A stretch of 64,000 nucleotides of DNA. Origin: Komarekiella delphini-convector SJRDD-AB1. GTDB lineage: Bacteria; Cyanobacteriota; Cyanobacteriia; Cyanobacteriales; Nostocaceae. Location: positions 142,059 to 206,058 of the forward strand of contig NZ_VJXY01000008.1 of the NCBI RefSeq assembly GCF_014831675.1, given 5' to 3'. The position numbers and the translations under genes were made by a program. The first letter of the stretch is position 1, and each line of letters begins with the position of its first letter. Below the pieces are notes generated by a model that was given only the letters and a program-made list of their open reading frames with translations, ran no database searches and was not told the DNA's origin. Of the stretch, positions 1 to 8,794 are shown piece by piece.

Positions 1-18
1 CGATTGTAATGATCTGAG

Positions 19-52
19 AAAAATCACTAGTTTTAACTCAGTGATTTTTTTT
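19..52 (+). terminator. Rho-independent terminator of an upstream gene outside the window
   Basis: The arms AAATCACT (21-28) and AGTGATTT (40-47) pair around an 11-base loop, and the right arm runs into eight T residues. This is the form of an intrinsic terminator on the + strand, so a + strand gene probably ends just before the window. From here to the gene at 332 I see only AT-rich sequence and no reading frame I would support. Confidence 0.6.
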
Positions 53-331
53 CATATTCAAAGCTACATTATAAATACTGAGGCAGGGTATTTTTTTATT
101 TGTTATGATTTCATAGTGAAAGTAAGCTATTAAAGTCAATTTCTTACCAAATGCATACTTTGCCTATCTGTGTTCCCATGTTGCATTGAAGTTTTGACCT
201 TGTAGCTAAGAGAAAAAAACCTCAAAATAAATCCTTAAGTCTGAGGCAAATAATATTAAGTAAACTAAGCAGGGTGTCAGAATAACTACCACCAACGCCT
301 CGCGAAACAATATCACTGAAATAGTTGAGCG

Positions 332-2125
332 ATGAATAGTTTGTTTGGTAATTGGGCCAGTATTCTGAGAAAAAATTCTCTGTTACTGGTTCTTTCAATG
401 TTGCTGCCAACGTTTGGAAACAGTAATTCTGTGATGGCAGCAGAGCGGATTTATGGATATTATTCAGCTCTAGAGCTTTCCATTTCAGTCAATGCTTTAG
501 AGAACTACGCGAAAACAGGTGTAATTGACGACGATTTGGCAGCTTATCAGCAGTATTTACCACTTCAAAAAAATCAGGAATTGCGGCGAATTTTACTCAG
601 TCCTGTAAAAGTTAGTCCGGTAGTAGTTTCGCAATTTCTCTACACACCTCAAGGAGAATTTTTACTGCGTCGATTGACGCAAGTAATTAAAACCAAATCT
701 CGTCAATCAAAACCCAGTTTTTATGCTTTACGAGCAGCGCTAATTTTAGCTTCAGCCGAATCAGGAGGCTTAACGCTTTTGAATGTGTTGCGTAAATATC
801 CCACCAGCAGTATTCACCTGGATTTAGTCCAAAGCCTAGAAATAGCTGCGGAACTTGAGAAACTTGTTAATGAAACCAACCGAGCGATCGCAACTGTTTC
901 TCAAAAGTCAAAGATAGAAGCTGCTACCATCCCCCAACCAAATTTATTGCAATTGCCAGATTTCCGAAATCAGGGACAGTTTAAGTCGCAAAAATATACA
1001 CTAAAGTTTTTCGACTTGACACGCAATCGGCTTTTATTAACTGATGTTTACGTTCCCAATATCAAAAGTTCTACATCCGTAATTGTGATTTCTCACGGTT
1101 TGGGTTTAGATAGCAGCAACTTTCAATATTTAGCTACTCACCTAGCTTCCCACGGATTTGCTGTCGTCGTTCCCAATCATCCGGGTAGCGATGCTAAACA
1201 ATTGCGTTCCTTACTGAATGGAAGCGCTAGTGAAGTAGCAGAAGCAAGTGAATTTAAAGACCGACCTTTAGATGTGAAATATATACTAGATAAACTAGAA
1301 AAGAGTAACCACTCTGATTTACGGTTTAAAGGTCGGTTAAATCTGCAACAAGTTGGCGTATTTGGTCAATCCCTTGGTGGTTACACAGCTTTAGCCTTAG
1401 CAGGCGCTAAGATAAACTTTGAGCAGTTAGAACAAGATTGTCAACCAGAAGCACTTCAAGACAGCTGGAATATGTCTTTGCTGCTCCAGTGTCGCGCTTT
1501 GGAATTGAGCATCACTAAGACCGGCAAGGAGTATAATCTGCGCGATGAGAGAGTTAAGGCTGCGATCGCAGTTAATCCAATTACTAGCTCTATTTTCGGC
1601 AAAGCTGGCTTAAGCCAAATTAAAACTCCAGTGATGATTGTTGGTAGTAGTGATGATACTGTAGCACCAGCTTTATACGAACAAATTTTACCTTTCTCCT
1701 GGTTTGCTAATTCACAAAAGTATCTTGTGATGCTTGTGGGTGGTACTCACTTTTCCACAATTGGCAATGGAAATCCTGCAAATCAGCAAGTAGCATTACC
1801 TGCAAAGATGATTGGTGATGCTTCCCAAGCGCGTCGTTACATGAATGTTTTGAGTGTACCTTTCTTCCAAACTTATGTCGCCGGAAAATCAAAATACATC
1901 CCCTACCTCAACGCCGCCTACACTCAAAGTATTTCTAGTAAGTCTCTTGGTTTAAGTCTTGTCCAGTCTCTCAGCCCAACCGAATTAGCACAAGTACTTA
2001 GTAGCGATCGCAACAAAATTTTACTTTTTCAAATTCAAACAAAAGCCTCTAACTCTATACTCAACTTTGGCTTTTGGATGTTGGATGTTGGTGTTGCATT
2101 GCTACGTGTAACGATTTTTATTTGA
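332..2125 (+). CDS. Secreted alpha/beta hydrolase with N-terminal DUF1400-type domain
   Basis: Predicted exported serine hydrolase (lipase, esterase or PAF-acetylhydrolase-like); the substrate is unknown. Residues 1-36 form a signal peptide with a likely cut after VMA. Residues about 36-160 look like the cyanobacterial DUF1400 region that precedes such hydrolases. The catalytic domain follows: an oxyanion-side HG motif (VISHGLG), nucleophile Ser347 in GQSLGG, an acid at Asp441 or Asp442 (GSSDDTVAP) and His473 (GGTHFS). The last roughly 25 residues (from SNSILNFGF) are read from a heptamer array of TTGGATG units near 2075-2095. They look unlike a hydrolase C-terminus, so the end has probably been extended by repeat DNA. 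The family call is firm; the specificity is unknown. Confidence 0.85.
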   Translation: MNSLFGNWASILRKNSLLLVLSMLLPTFGNSNSVMAAERIYGYYSALELSISVNALENYAKTGVIDDDLAAYQQYLPLQKNQELRRILLSPVKVSPVVVSQFLYTPQGEFLLRRLTQVIKTKSRQSKPSFYALRAALILASAESGGLTLLNVLRKYPTSSIHLDLVQSLEIAAELEKLVNETNRAIATVSQKSKIEAATIPQPNLLQLPDFRNQGQFKSQKYTLKFFDLTRNRLLLTDVYVPNIKSSTSVIVISHGLGLDSSNFQYLATHLASHGFAVVVPNHPGSDAKQLRSLLNGSASEVAEASEFKDRPLDVKYILDKLEKSNHSDLRFKGRLNLQQVGVFGQSLGGYTALALAGAKINFEQLEQDCQPEALQDSWNMSLLLQCRALELSITKTGKEYNLRDERVKAAIAVNPITSSIFGKAGLSQIKTPVMIVGSSDDTVAPALYEQILPFSWFANSQKYLVMLVGGTHFSTIGNGNPANQQVALPAKMIGDASQARRYMNVLSVPFFQTYVAGKSKYIPYLNAAYTQSISSKSLGLSLVQSLSPTELAQVLSSDRNKILLFQIQTKASNSILNFGFWMLDVGVALLRVTIFI

Positions 2126-2264
2126 CCAGATACAAACGTGATTATGGGATTTAAGTAATAGCACACATCACCCAATTTATTTCTTAAACTGCATAATCAA
2201 GTCTGTACAATTTATTTACATCCCCATCTCTTGCCAAAAAATTTATTTCTTGGCTAATGGCTAA

Positions 2265-2284
2265 AGTCCACGCTTGCGTGGACT
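2265..2284 (+). terminator. Hairpin downstream of the hydrolase gene
   Basis: AGTCCACGC and GCGTGGACT form a perfect 9-bp stem with a TT loop. There is no strong T run, so it may be a dispersed cyanobacterial palindrome rather than a true terminator. The gene-free stretch 2126-2637 otherwise holds the MITE described next and the presumed phytochrome promoter. Confidence 0.35.
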
Positions 2285-2331
2285 AAAAGCTTTACTCAGT
2301 CTTCTTTAGAAGATTTTAATCAGAATTCATT

Positions 2332-2501
2332 CTGAGAGGGTGTTTGAAAAGTGTTTCGCTGTGACTTTAGGCACTTTTAGATCCCCCCTAACCCCCCTTA
2401 AAAAGGGGGGAACCGGAATCAAAGTCCCCCTTTTTAAGGGGGATTTAGAGGGATCTAGAACTTTTGATACCGACAAGAGGACTTTTCAAACATCCTCTGA
2501 G
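2332..2501. mobile_element. MITE-like element with 21-bp terminal inverted repeats
   Basis: The left end CTGAGAGGGTGTTTGAAAAGT (2332-2352) and the reverse complement of the right end (2481-2501) match at 19 of 21 bases. The inside carries an inverted pair of C-tract and G-tract blocks around AAAAAGGGGGG and CCCCCTTTTTAAGGGGG, so the whole element can fold on itself. It is 170 bp long and non-coding; a short open frame across it is fortuitous. No convincing target duplication was seen. Its core resembles that of the element at 8441-8709, but the ends differ. Confidence 0.65.
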
Positions 2502-2637
2502 GCGGTTGTGGGAACAAGCACGATTGCTCTGGTATCCGATTCATACTGCTCGGTATATACTTTAAAGAAATGTGACATTTAATTGCGTTATTGTAAAAAT
2601 CAGCTTCCCATCAGTTGCTATCAATTGATTTATAAGC

Positions 2638-4953
2638 ATGAGCCAGTTTGAAGATATTACTGCCCAAGCGACTTCTTTAACTAACCACGATCGCAAACCT
2701 ATTCATCTACCTGGCTCTATTCAACCTCATGGGGTACTACTGGCACTCAGTACCGAATTAGAGATACTGCAAGTTAGTAATAACACTCATGAATACTTGG
2801 GTAAACAGGTAAAAGATTTGCTCGGTCAACCCTTGAACTGCTTGTTTGATACTCAGCAAATTGAAGCAGTTAAGCAATGCTTGGTAAAAAAAATTGGCAG
2901 TGCTATTGCTTTTAAAGTATCAATTACAACTTTGAATAGTGAACGATACTTTGATGCTATTGCTCATCATACAGAAGAAGCTGTGATTCTGGAGTTAGAA
3001 CCAACTGACTCGAAATCTGAGTTGAGTTTCTTGAGCTTCCATGCTTTAGCGAGTGAGGCGATCACCAAAATGCAAAGCACATCCAACCTGATAGAATTTT
3101 TGCATCTGGCAGCGCAAGAAGTTCAAAAAATCACAGGTTTTGATCGGGTGATGATTTATCAATTCGACTCGCAGGGAGCGGGTTCTGTGATTGCTGAAGT
3201 TAAACGAGAAGATTTATCACCTTATTTAGGACTTCACTATCCTGCAACAGATATTCCTTCACCAGCTAGGGAATTATACACGCGCTGCTTTCTGAGATTC
3301 ATTCCCGATGTGACTACTCAAGCTATCAAGCTAGTTCCCGCTGAAAACCCTACAACACATCAGCATCTTGATTTAAGCTACTCTGTGCTACGAAGTTTTG
3401 ATTTATGTTGTGCTGAATATCATCAAAATATGGGAGTGGCAGCTCTGATGGTGCTCTCACTCATTCAAGAGCAGCAACTTTGGGGATTAATTTCTTGCCA
3501 TCATCAAACTCCAAAATACATTCCTTACGAAGTGCAGAAAATGTGCGAGTTGTTGGGACAGATTGTTTCTTCGGAGTTAACGCACAAAATTAGTCATTCG
3601 GAATGGGACTATAAAGTAAAGCTCAAGTCGCTACAGTCTGAGTTTCTAGAATCCATTTCCCAAGCAGACAATTTTATAGATGCCTTGATTAAACCTGAAA
3701 TTCGGTTGCTGGATCTAGTCAGTGCTTCTGGAGCAGCAGTTTGTCTGGATAATGAAATCACACTTGTGGGGACAACACCGGATATTAACCAAGTTCATGC
3801 CCTAATTGAATGGGTAGATAACCAAGTTAGCGATAACCTGTTTGCTACCAATTCTTTGCCGAAGCTTTACCCAAAAGCAACTACATTTAAAAATACTGCT
3901 AGTGGATTGCTACTATTGCGAATTTCTAAAGTTCGCCGCTATTGTATCCTCTGGTTTCGCCCCGAAGTTATCCAAACGGTACACTGGGCAGGTAATCCAA
4001 ACGCAGCCATGATTGAGGTAGATGGTAATATTACCCTTTCTCCACGAAAATCCTTTGAACAATGGCAAGAAACGGTACGATTAACTTCTCTACCTTGGAT
4101 ACCGTGCGAACTTGACAGTGCGATCGCTCTCAAAAATGCGATCGTTGGTATTGTACTCTCTAAAGCGGATGAGTTAGCCAAAATTAACCAAGAGTTGGAG
4201 CGCAGCAATCGAGAACTCGCTTCTTTTGCATACGCTGCTTCCCACGACCTTAAGGAACCTCTGCGGGGTATTTATAACTTCTCGACAGTACTGCTAGAAG
4301 ACTACACCCAAGTACTGGATGATGACGGAATTGAATGTTTGCAGACAGTGGTAAATCTATCCGTGCGGATGGAAACTCTGATTAATGCGCTGCTGCGACT
4401 ATCCCAGTTAGGACAAGCACAACTACGAAAGCAGTCTACTGACCTTAACGAATTACTCGACCAGGTAATTGATGTCTTTCGTGCTAGTCGCCAAGACTCT
4501 GAGCTTGTTGATGTTCGTATTCCTCGACCTTTACCAACAATTCAGTGTGACAAAGTTCTTGTTAATGAGGTCTTCAGTAACCTAATTGGCAATGCGTTTA
4601 AATACAACGATAAGCCAGAGCAATGGGTTGAGATTGGCTACCTGGATGAAGGAACAGGGGAGCAGAGGGGCAGAGGAGCAGAGGGGCAGGGGGGCAGGGG
4701 AGATGAAGTTAAAATAAGACCCTATACCCAATTCCCCGTCTTTTATGTACGTGATAACGGTATTGGCATTCCAGAGCATCATTTAGAAACCATTTTCCGA
4801 CTCTTCAAACGGCTTCATTCTCAGGAAAAATATGGGGGAGGAGCAGGTGCAGGGCTAGCTATTGTTAAGAAGATTGTCGAACTTCATGACGGTCAGATTT
4901 GGGTTGAGTCTACCGTGGGCGTTGGTTCGGCCTTCTATTTTACGCTGGAATAG
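2638..4953 (+). CDS. Cyanobacterial phytochrome-like sensor histidine kinase
   Basis: Red/far-red photoreceptor kinase, cytosolic. Domain order: PAS_2 (about 20-110, with PIHLPGSIQPHG), GAF (about 140-300, with PATDIPSPAR), PHY (about 310-490), HisKA with His536 (SHDLKEPLRG) and HATPase_c (N-box NLIGNAFKY, G-boxes DNGIGIP and GAGAGLAIVKK). The bilin-binding Cys of Cph1-type phytochromes is present as Cys257 (FDLCCAEY). The His that normally follows it is Cys258. The N-terminal Cys used by bacteriophytochromes is replaced by His17, so a phycocyanobilin-type linkage at Cys257 is expected. Residues about 672-689 (EQRGRGAEGQGGRG) are read from a polypurine repeat and interrupt the ATPase domain between the N-box and G1 box. 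The response regulator gene follows after 52 bases and is the likely partner. Confidence 0.9.
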   Translation: MSQFEDITAQATSLTNHDRKPIHLPGSIQPHGVLLALSTELEILQVSNNTHEYLGKQVKDLLGQPLNCLFDTQQIEAVKQCLVKKIGSAIAFKVSITTLNSERYFDAIAHHTEEAVILELEPTDSKSELSFLSFHALASEAITKMQSTSNLIEFLHLAAQEVQKITGFDRVMIYQFDSQGAGSVIAEVKREDLSPYLGLHYPATDIPSPARELYTRCFLRFIPDVTTQAIKLVPAENPTTHQHLDLSYSVLRSFDLCCAEYHQNMGVAALMVLSLIQEQQLWGLISCHHQTPKYIPYEVQKMCELLGQIVSSELTHKISHSEWDYKVKLKSLQSEFLESISQADNFIDALIKPEIRLLDLVSASGAAVCLDNEITLVGTTPDINQVHALIEWVDNQVSDNLFATNSLPKLYPKATTFKNTASGLLLLRISKVRRYCILWFRPEVIQTVHWAGNPNAAMIEVDGNITLSPRKSFEQWQETVRLTSLPWIPCELDSAIALKNAIVGIVLSKADELAKINQELERSNRELASFAYAASHDLKEPLRGIYNFSTVLLEDYTQVLDDDGIECLQTVVNLSVRMETLINALLRLSQLGQAQLRKQSTDLNELLDQVIDVFRASRQDSELVDVRIPRPLPTIQCDKVLVNEVFSNLIGNAFKYNDKPEQWVEIGYLDEGTGEQRGRGAEGQGGRGDEVKIRPYTQFPVFYVRDNGIGIPEHHLETIFRLFKRLHSQEKYGGGAGAGLAIVKKIVELHDGQIWVESTVGVGSAFYFTLE

Positions 4954-5005
4954 TTTAAGATATTCACCAAATATGTATTTTTGTTAAGTTCTTTTAAGAC
5001 CGCGA

Positions 5006-5488
5006 ATGACAAAAAAACTTCATGAACCGCTGCTCGTTGTTGAGGACAGCAATGAAGATTTTCGAATGCTGCAACGACTGATGCGGCGGATGGCTGTCCA
5101 GAACCCCATACATCGCTGTACTAATGGGGATGAGGTTTTAGAGTTTCTCTATCGAGACTATCAAGAGGAGAGCGATGTTTACGGCAAGGGTGAAGTCTTA
5201 TGCCAACCTAAAGCTGTACTGCGACCTTCTGTGATCTTGCTCGACCTGAATTTACCAGGGATTGATGGTCGTGATATCCTAGAGCGGCTAAAGCAAGATA
5301 GGAGTTTTAAAGAAATTCCCATCGTTGTTTTTACCACATCGTCTAACCCCAAGGATATTGAATTGTGCTACCAAAAGGGCGCAAATGGGTATCTGGTAAA
5401 GCCGATGGATGCCCAGGAACTAAAAAAGACGATTCAAGCATTTGTAGATTATTGGCTTGAAGCTAATACTCCGCCAGTCTTGGATTAA
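5006..5488 (+). CDS. Rcp1-like single-domain response regulator
   Basis: A 160-residue receiver-only protein of the Rcp1 family that takes phosphate from phytochromes. The acidic pair is in VVEDSNEDF, the phospho-acceptor is Asp80 (ILLDLNLPG), the Thr/Ser switch is in VVFTTSS, and the conserved Lys is in GYLVKPMD. No output domain is present. An acidic stretch between helix 2 and strand 3 (around YQEESDVYGKGE) is longer than in a minimal receiver and common in this subfamily. It lies 52 bases after the phytochrome kinase gene on the same strand, which supports co-transcription and a dedicated pair. Confidence 0.88.
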   Translation: MTKKLHEPLLVVEDSNEDFRMLQRLMRRMAVQNPIHRCTNGDEVLEFLYRDYQEESDVYGKGEVLCQPKAVLRPSVILLDLNLPGIDGRDILERLKQDRSFKEIPIVVFTTSSNPKDIELCYQKGANGYLVKPMDAQELKKTIQAFVDYWLEANTPPVLD

Positions 5489-5509
5489 TTTGCTTACTTT
5501 CTGTGGATG

Positions 5510-5630
5510 AGGCAGTAGGGACACAAGGAAAATAAAAGAGATAAGTGGGAAGACAGGGAGATATTTTTCTCTCCAAATTGCTGCGTCTATTTGTCTTTGG
5601 TAGATTTAGTTCTTTTTGTTCCTACTGCCT
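5510..5630. repeat. 121-bp element with terminal inverted repeats
   Basis: AGGCAGTAGGGACA at 5510-5523 is mirrored by TGTTCCTACTGCCT at 5617-5630 with one mismatch. The interior is AT-rich and non-coding with short A/G tracts. It occupies most of the 299-base space between the Rcp1-like gene and the next kinase. It may be a small MITE or a long hairpin acting as a transcription barrier; I cannot tell which. Confidence 0.45.
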
Positions 5631-5787
5631 AAATTTGACGTGTTTGTTGAGTAACGCCAGTTTATTTCTTTAGGATAACTAAAGAATTTAGATTTTATTT
5701 ACACTTATTTTATATTATTTTTAGAATTATGCAATAAACACAATCTGGGTTAAAGGATTTATATTGCCCCCTGATCCTCATACTTTT

Positions 5788-7515
5788 ATGTTGGACACAC
5801 GGACGCTACTGATCATCGATGATTGTGCAGCGGATCGAAAAATCTATCGTCGATATCTTTCAAAAGATCCGCACCATTCCTACCAGATTTTGGAGGCAGA
5901 CTGTGCAGAAGACGGACTTGCCTTATGCCAGGAAACTCGCTGTGATATCATTCTGCTCGATTTTTGCCTACCTGATATGAGTGGGTTAGAACTCTTCGAT
6001 AAGCTCAAGCAGGAGATATTTGAGAATTCTATAGCCGTGATTATGTTGACAGGGCGTGGTGATGAAGAACTAGCTGTGCAAGCAATGAAACGGGGTGCTT
6101 TAGATTATTTGGTCAAGCAACAGCTAAAACAGGATGTACTGCAATTAGCAGTCCGCAATGCGATCAAGCAATCGTGCTTGCAAGCCCAACTAAGCAAAAC
6201 TCAGGAACGACAGCGCCTAATTGCCACGACTGCTCTACGAATTCGCCAGTCTCTTAACTTGGAGCAAATTTTAAATACGGCTGTAGTTGAGGTACAGCAA
6301 CTTCTGAAGTGCGATCGCGTGATGGTGTATAAATTTAACCCAGATGCAGGCGGTAAGATAGTTGCTTCCTCTGTTAAATCATGGCGTACTTTAGCACTGA
6401 GCGATGGCAATGGGGTTGAGGATTGGGGACAAGTAGAGAAGTCCGAGCGCCGACGTCCGGCGAATGGAACTTCCCTACGGGACGCTACGCGAACCGAAGA
6501 CTGGGGAAAAGTTTTCCCAATCTCTAATCCTCAGTTACCAATTCCTTATGTCTACGAGATAGGTTTAAGTAATTGCCGTACCCTAAGAGAAGAATTTAAT
6601 ACTAAAGCGAATTTGGTAGTTCCCATTAATTTGAGCAATAACGGGAACCCAATCCCCAAGCTTTGGGGCTTGTTAATTGCCCACCACAATTTAGGAGAGC
6701 CGCAGTGGCAAACAGATGATGCGGAGATGCTTTATGAAGTGTCGGTGCAATTAGCGATCGCTATCCAACAGGCTGAATTACTTGCTCAAACTCAAGCGGC
6801 TCTTGCCAAAGAAAAGCAACTCAATGCATTTAGAACCCAAATCGTGGCGACAGTTTCCCACGAGTGTCGAACGCCGTTAACTTCAATACTGGCTGCTGCA
6901 TCAACTTTAGTAAAACATGGCGAGCGGCTTGATGAGTCTAAACAACAGCGATTCCAGCAAATTATTGAGCAGAAAGCAAGGTATATGTCCAAACTCGTGG
7001 ATAACATGCTTTTAGTTAATCAATTTGAGATGGACAAGACAAAGTTTAAGCCCATGCCGCTCGATTTACTACAATTTTTCTCTGAACTCATAGAACAAGA
7101 GCGAGAAACAGTAGGTGAGCGTCACAAAGTGATTTTTCAAATTACTGGGAATAACAAAGGCTTCTGGGGCGATCGCGGACTTTTACAGCAAATCTTTGTT
7201 AACTTAATGTCCAATGCAATTAAGTACTCCCCGGCTGGGAGTAGTGTAGAATTCCACCTGATTGGCAAAGAATCAGAGGTGATATTTTACATCAAAGATC
7301 AGGGAATTGGGATACCGATCGCAGATCAAGAAAACTTGTTTCAATCCTTCAGCCGTGCAAGTAACGTTGATACAATTCCTGGGACAGGTTTAGGGTTAGC
7401 GATCGCTAAAGCTTGTGTAGAGTTACATGGTGGTGAAATTGCTTTGTTTAGCCAAGTCGGGCAAGGCACTAAAGTTACAGTAAACTTACCGAAGCGATTT
7501 ATGACTGGTTCTTAG
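5788..7515 (+). CDS. Hybrid REC-GAF-histidine kinase
   Basis: Signalling kinase with an N-terminal receiver. Residues are counted from the ATG at 5788; a TTG at 5764 preceded by AAAGGA would add eight residues and is a real alternative. The receiver (about 1-125) has IIDD and ILLDFCLPD for phosphorylation and the Lys in LVKQQ. A GAF domain (about 140-330) starts with a phytochrome-like LNLEQILNTAVVEVQQLLKCDRVMVYKF. No bilin Cys motif was seen. HisKA carries His358 (VSHECRTPLTS) and HATPase_c has NLMSNAIKYS, DQGIGIP and GTGLGLAIAK. About 45 residues inside the GAF (nt 6409-6545, including EDWGQ and EDWGK) come from heptamer and palindromic repeats. It follows the phytochrome pair and may work in the same light pathway (inference). 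Confidence 0.87.
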   Translation: MLDTRTLLIIDDCAADRKIYRRYLSKDPHHSYQILEADCAEDGLALCQETRCDIILLDFCLPDMSGLELFDKLKQEIFENSIAVIMLTGRGDEELAVQAMKRGALDYLVKQQLKQDVLQLAVRNAIKQSCLQAQLSKTQERQRLIATTALRIRQSLNLEQILNTAVVEVQQLLKCDRVMVYKFNPDAGGKIVASSVKSWRTLALSDGNGVEDWGQVEKSERRRPANGTSLRDATRTEDWGKVFPISNPQLPIPYVYEIGLSNCRTLREEFNTKANLVVPINLSNNGNPIPKLWGLLIAHHNLGEPQWQTDDAEMLYEVSVQLAIAIQQAELLAQTQAALAKEKQLNAFRTQIVATVSHECRTPLTSILAAASTLVKHGERLDESKQQRFQQIIEQKARYMSKLVDNMLLVNQFEMDKTKFKPMPLDLLQFFSELIEQERETVGERHKVIFQITGNNKGFWGDRGLLQQIFVNLMSNAIKYSPAGSSVEFHLIGKESEVIFYIKDQGIGIPIADQENLFQSFSRASNVDTIPGTGLGLAIAKACVELHGGEIALFSQVGQGTKVTVNLPKRFMTGS

Positions 7516-7712
7516 GTGTTGCAAAATCTCACAATGATGATTTATGGAGTTAGGCATTTTGTCCGTAGTTCCTAAACTTTTATTGCAACGTCAAAACCCG
7601 ACAACGCATTTAATTGATTAAAAGTTTTTATTATTTGTTATTATTAATAAATTCATCTATCTTAAGATATAAAAATCATTCAGTTTTTACTACCCATAGC
7701 AATAGATTTTAA

Positions 7713-8405
7713 ATGACTTTTTTTAATGACTCTGAGCCACTCCTGCGGGAAAAACAGCATGAGCTTGATTTTCAGGATCTTCAAGGGCTAGTACGTCTTA
7801 ACTACCAAATAGGAAATCTTAGCCTTTTTTCAGGATTTTATACCCGCATTGATCAAGCATTTATTCTTTGGGGTTTGATTTCATCTGGCATTTTCGTGAC
7901 AGCTCAATTTCTCCCCATCAGCTGGAGTTCGCAAGCAATTTTATGGTCAGTACTAACTCTAATTGGTACAGTCGGCATGGTTTGCTTGACGTGGTTTTGG
8001 GTAAGTGTGGAGCAGCTGCGCTGGATTGTATATGGCTGGGTGATTTTGATGTTAACGGGTTTGATTCTGACTGATTTGAGCATTTTTCTTGGCTGGGGGG
8101 AGGTTTTGATGAACCTGTGTCCGCTGTGGCTGGGATTAAGTGCCATTGGCTATGTCTGTACAGGATTGGGAATGCGATCGCGCACATTTTTTCTTATAGG
8201 GTTGGTTCATCTGCTGGGTACATTGGTTTTACCCTATTGTGGTGTTATGCAGTTTCTTGCAACCGGGCTAATAATGAGCATTAGTTTACTCTTACTAGCA
8301 GAATGGCAGTGGGATATGCGACCTGCAATTGATTCCGACCAATTAACATTGCAACAGAAGCAGTTTAACCAAGCACAGCACCAAAAACGTCAAAAGAATT
8401 CATAA
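7713..8405 (+). CDS. Membrane protein of unknown function
   Basis: I do not recognise a named family. The protein has a soluble N-terminus of about 50 residues (DFQDLQGLVRLNYQIGNL), then about six hydrophobic segments between residues 50 and 205, and a basic Gln-rich tail (QKQFNQAQHQKRQKNS). Trp is frequent in the membrane part. It follows the hybrid kinase after 197 AT-rich bases and precedes a MITE. No catalytic or transport motif is visible. Coding status is supported by the length and by membrane-segment periodicity. Confidence 0.7.
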   Translation: MTFFNDSEPLLREKQHELDFQDLQGLVRLNYQIGNLSLFSGFYTRIDQAFILWGLISSGIFVTAQFLPISWSSQAILWSVLTLIGTVGMVCLTWFWVSVEQLRWIVYGWVILMLTGLILTDLSIFLGWGEVLMNLCPLWLGLSAIGYVCTGLGMRSRTFFLIGLVHLLGTLVLPYCGVMQFLATGLIMSISLLLLAEWQWDMRPAIDSDQLTLQQKQFNQAQHQKRQKNS

Positions 8406-8440
8406 TTGGCAGATGTCTGAACAGTGCTCAGCTTTAAACC

Positions 8441-8709
8441 CTACGGTGTACACACAAGTCTTCTAGAGTTGCCCCACGGACTTTTGATCCCCCCAACCCC
8501 CCTTCAAAAGGGGGGCACAAACTTCTTAAAGTCCCCCTTTTGAAGGGGGATTTAGGGGGATCTATAACGATTTTGGTTTTGTACAGAGATGTGTGTACAC
8601 GGTAGCTTCAAAAGGGGGGCAAAAACTTCTTAAAGTCCCCCTTCAAAAGGGGGATTTAGGGGGATCTATAACGATTTTGGTTTTGTACAGAGATGTGTGT
8701 ACACGGTAG
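8441..8709. mobile_element. MITE with 10-bp target-site duplication and internal tandem duplication
   Basis: Terminal inverted repeats are CTACGGTGTACACACA (8441-8456) and TGTGTGTACACGGTAG (8694-8709), matching at 15 of 16. The same decamer GCTTTAAACC stands directly outside both ends (8431-8440 and 8710-8719), the mark of a transposition event. The right part is present twice: 8502-8605 and 8606-8709 are 104-bp tandem copies, each ending in the right terminal repeat. The short palindrome centre reads TTTTGAA in copy one and TTCAAAA in copy two, that is, flipped. No protein is encoded, so movement would need a transposase in trans. It fills the gene-free stretch 8406-8794. Confidence 0.8.
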
Positions 8710-8794
8710 GCTTTAAACCAGGGCGGCTGAGCTAAGTACTTTTTGTCAAGCAATATGAGAATATAGCTGAATCTGCAAACTATAGAAATTTACA

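Noticed and set aside
2340-2582. An 80-codon + strand open frame across the first MITE
   Set aside because: It lies almost wholly inside the inverted-repeat element and has no family-like features; the frame is open by composition.
8585-8709. CRISPR-like repeat array in the 8.5 kb region
   Set aside because: Only two 104-bp copies without spacers; explained by tandem duplication inside a MITE.
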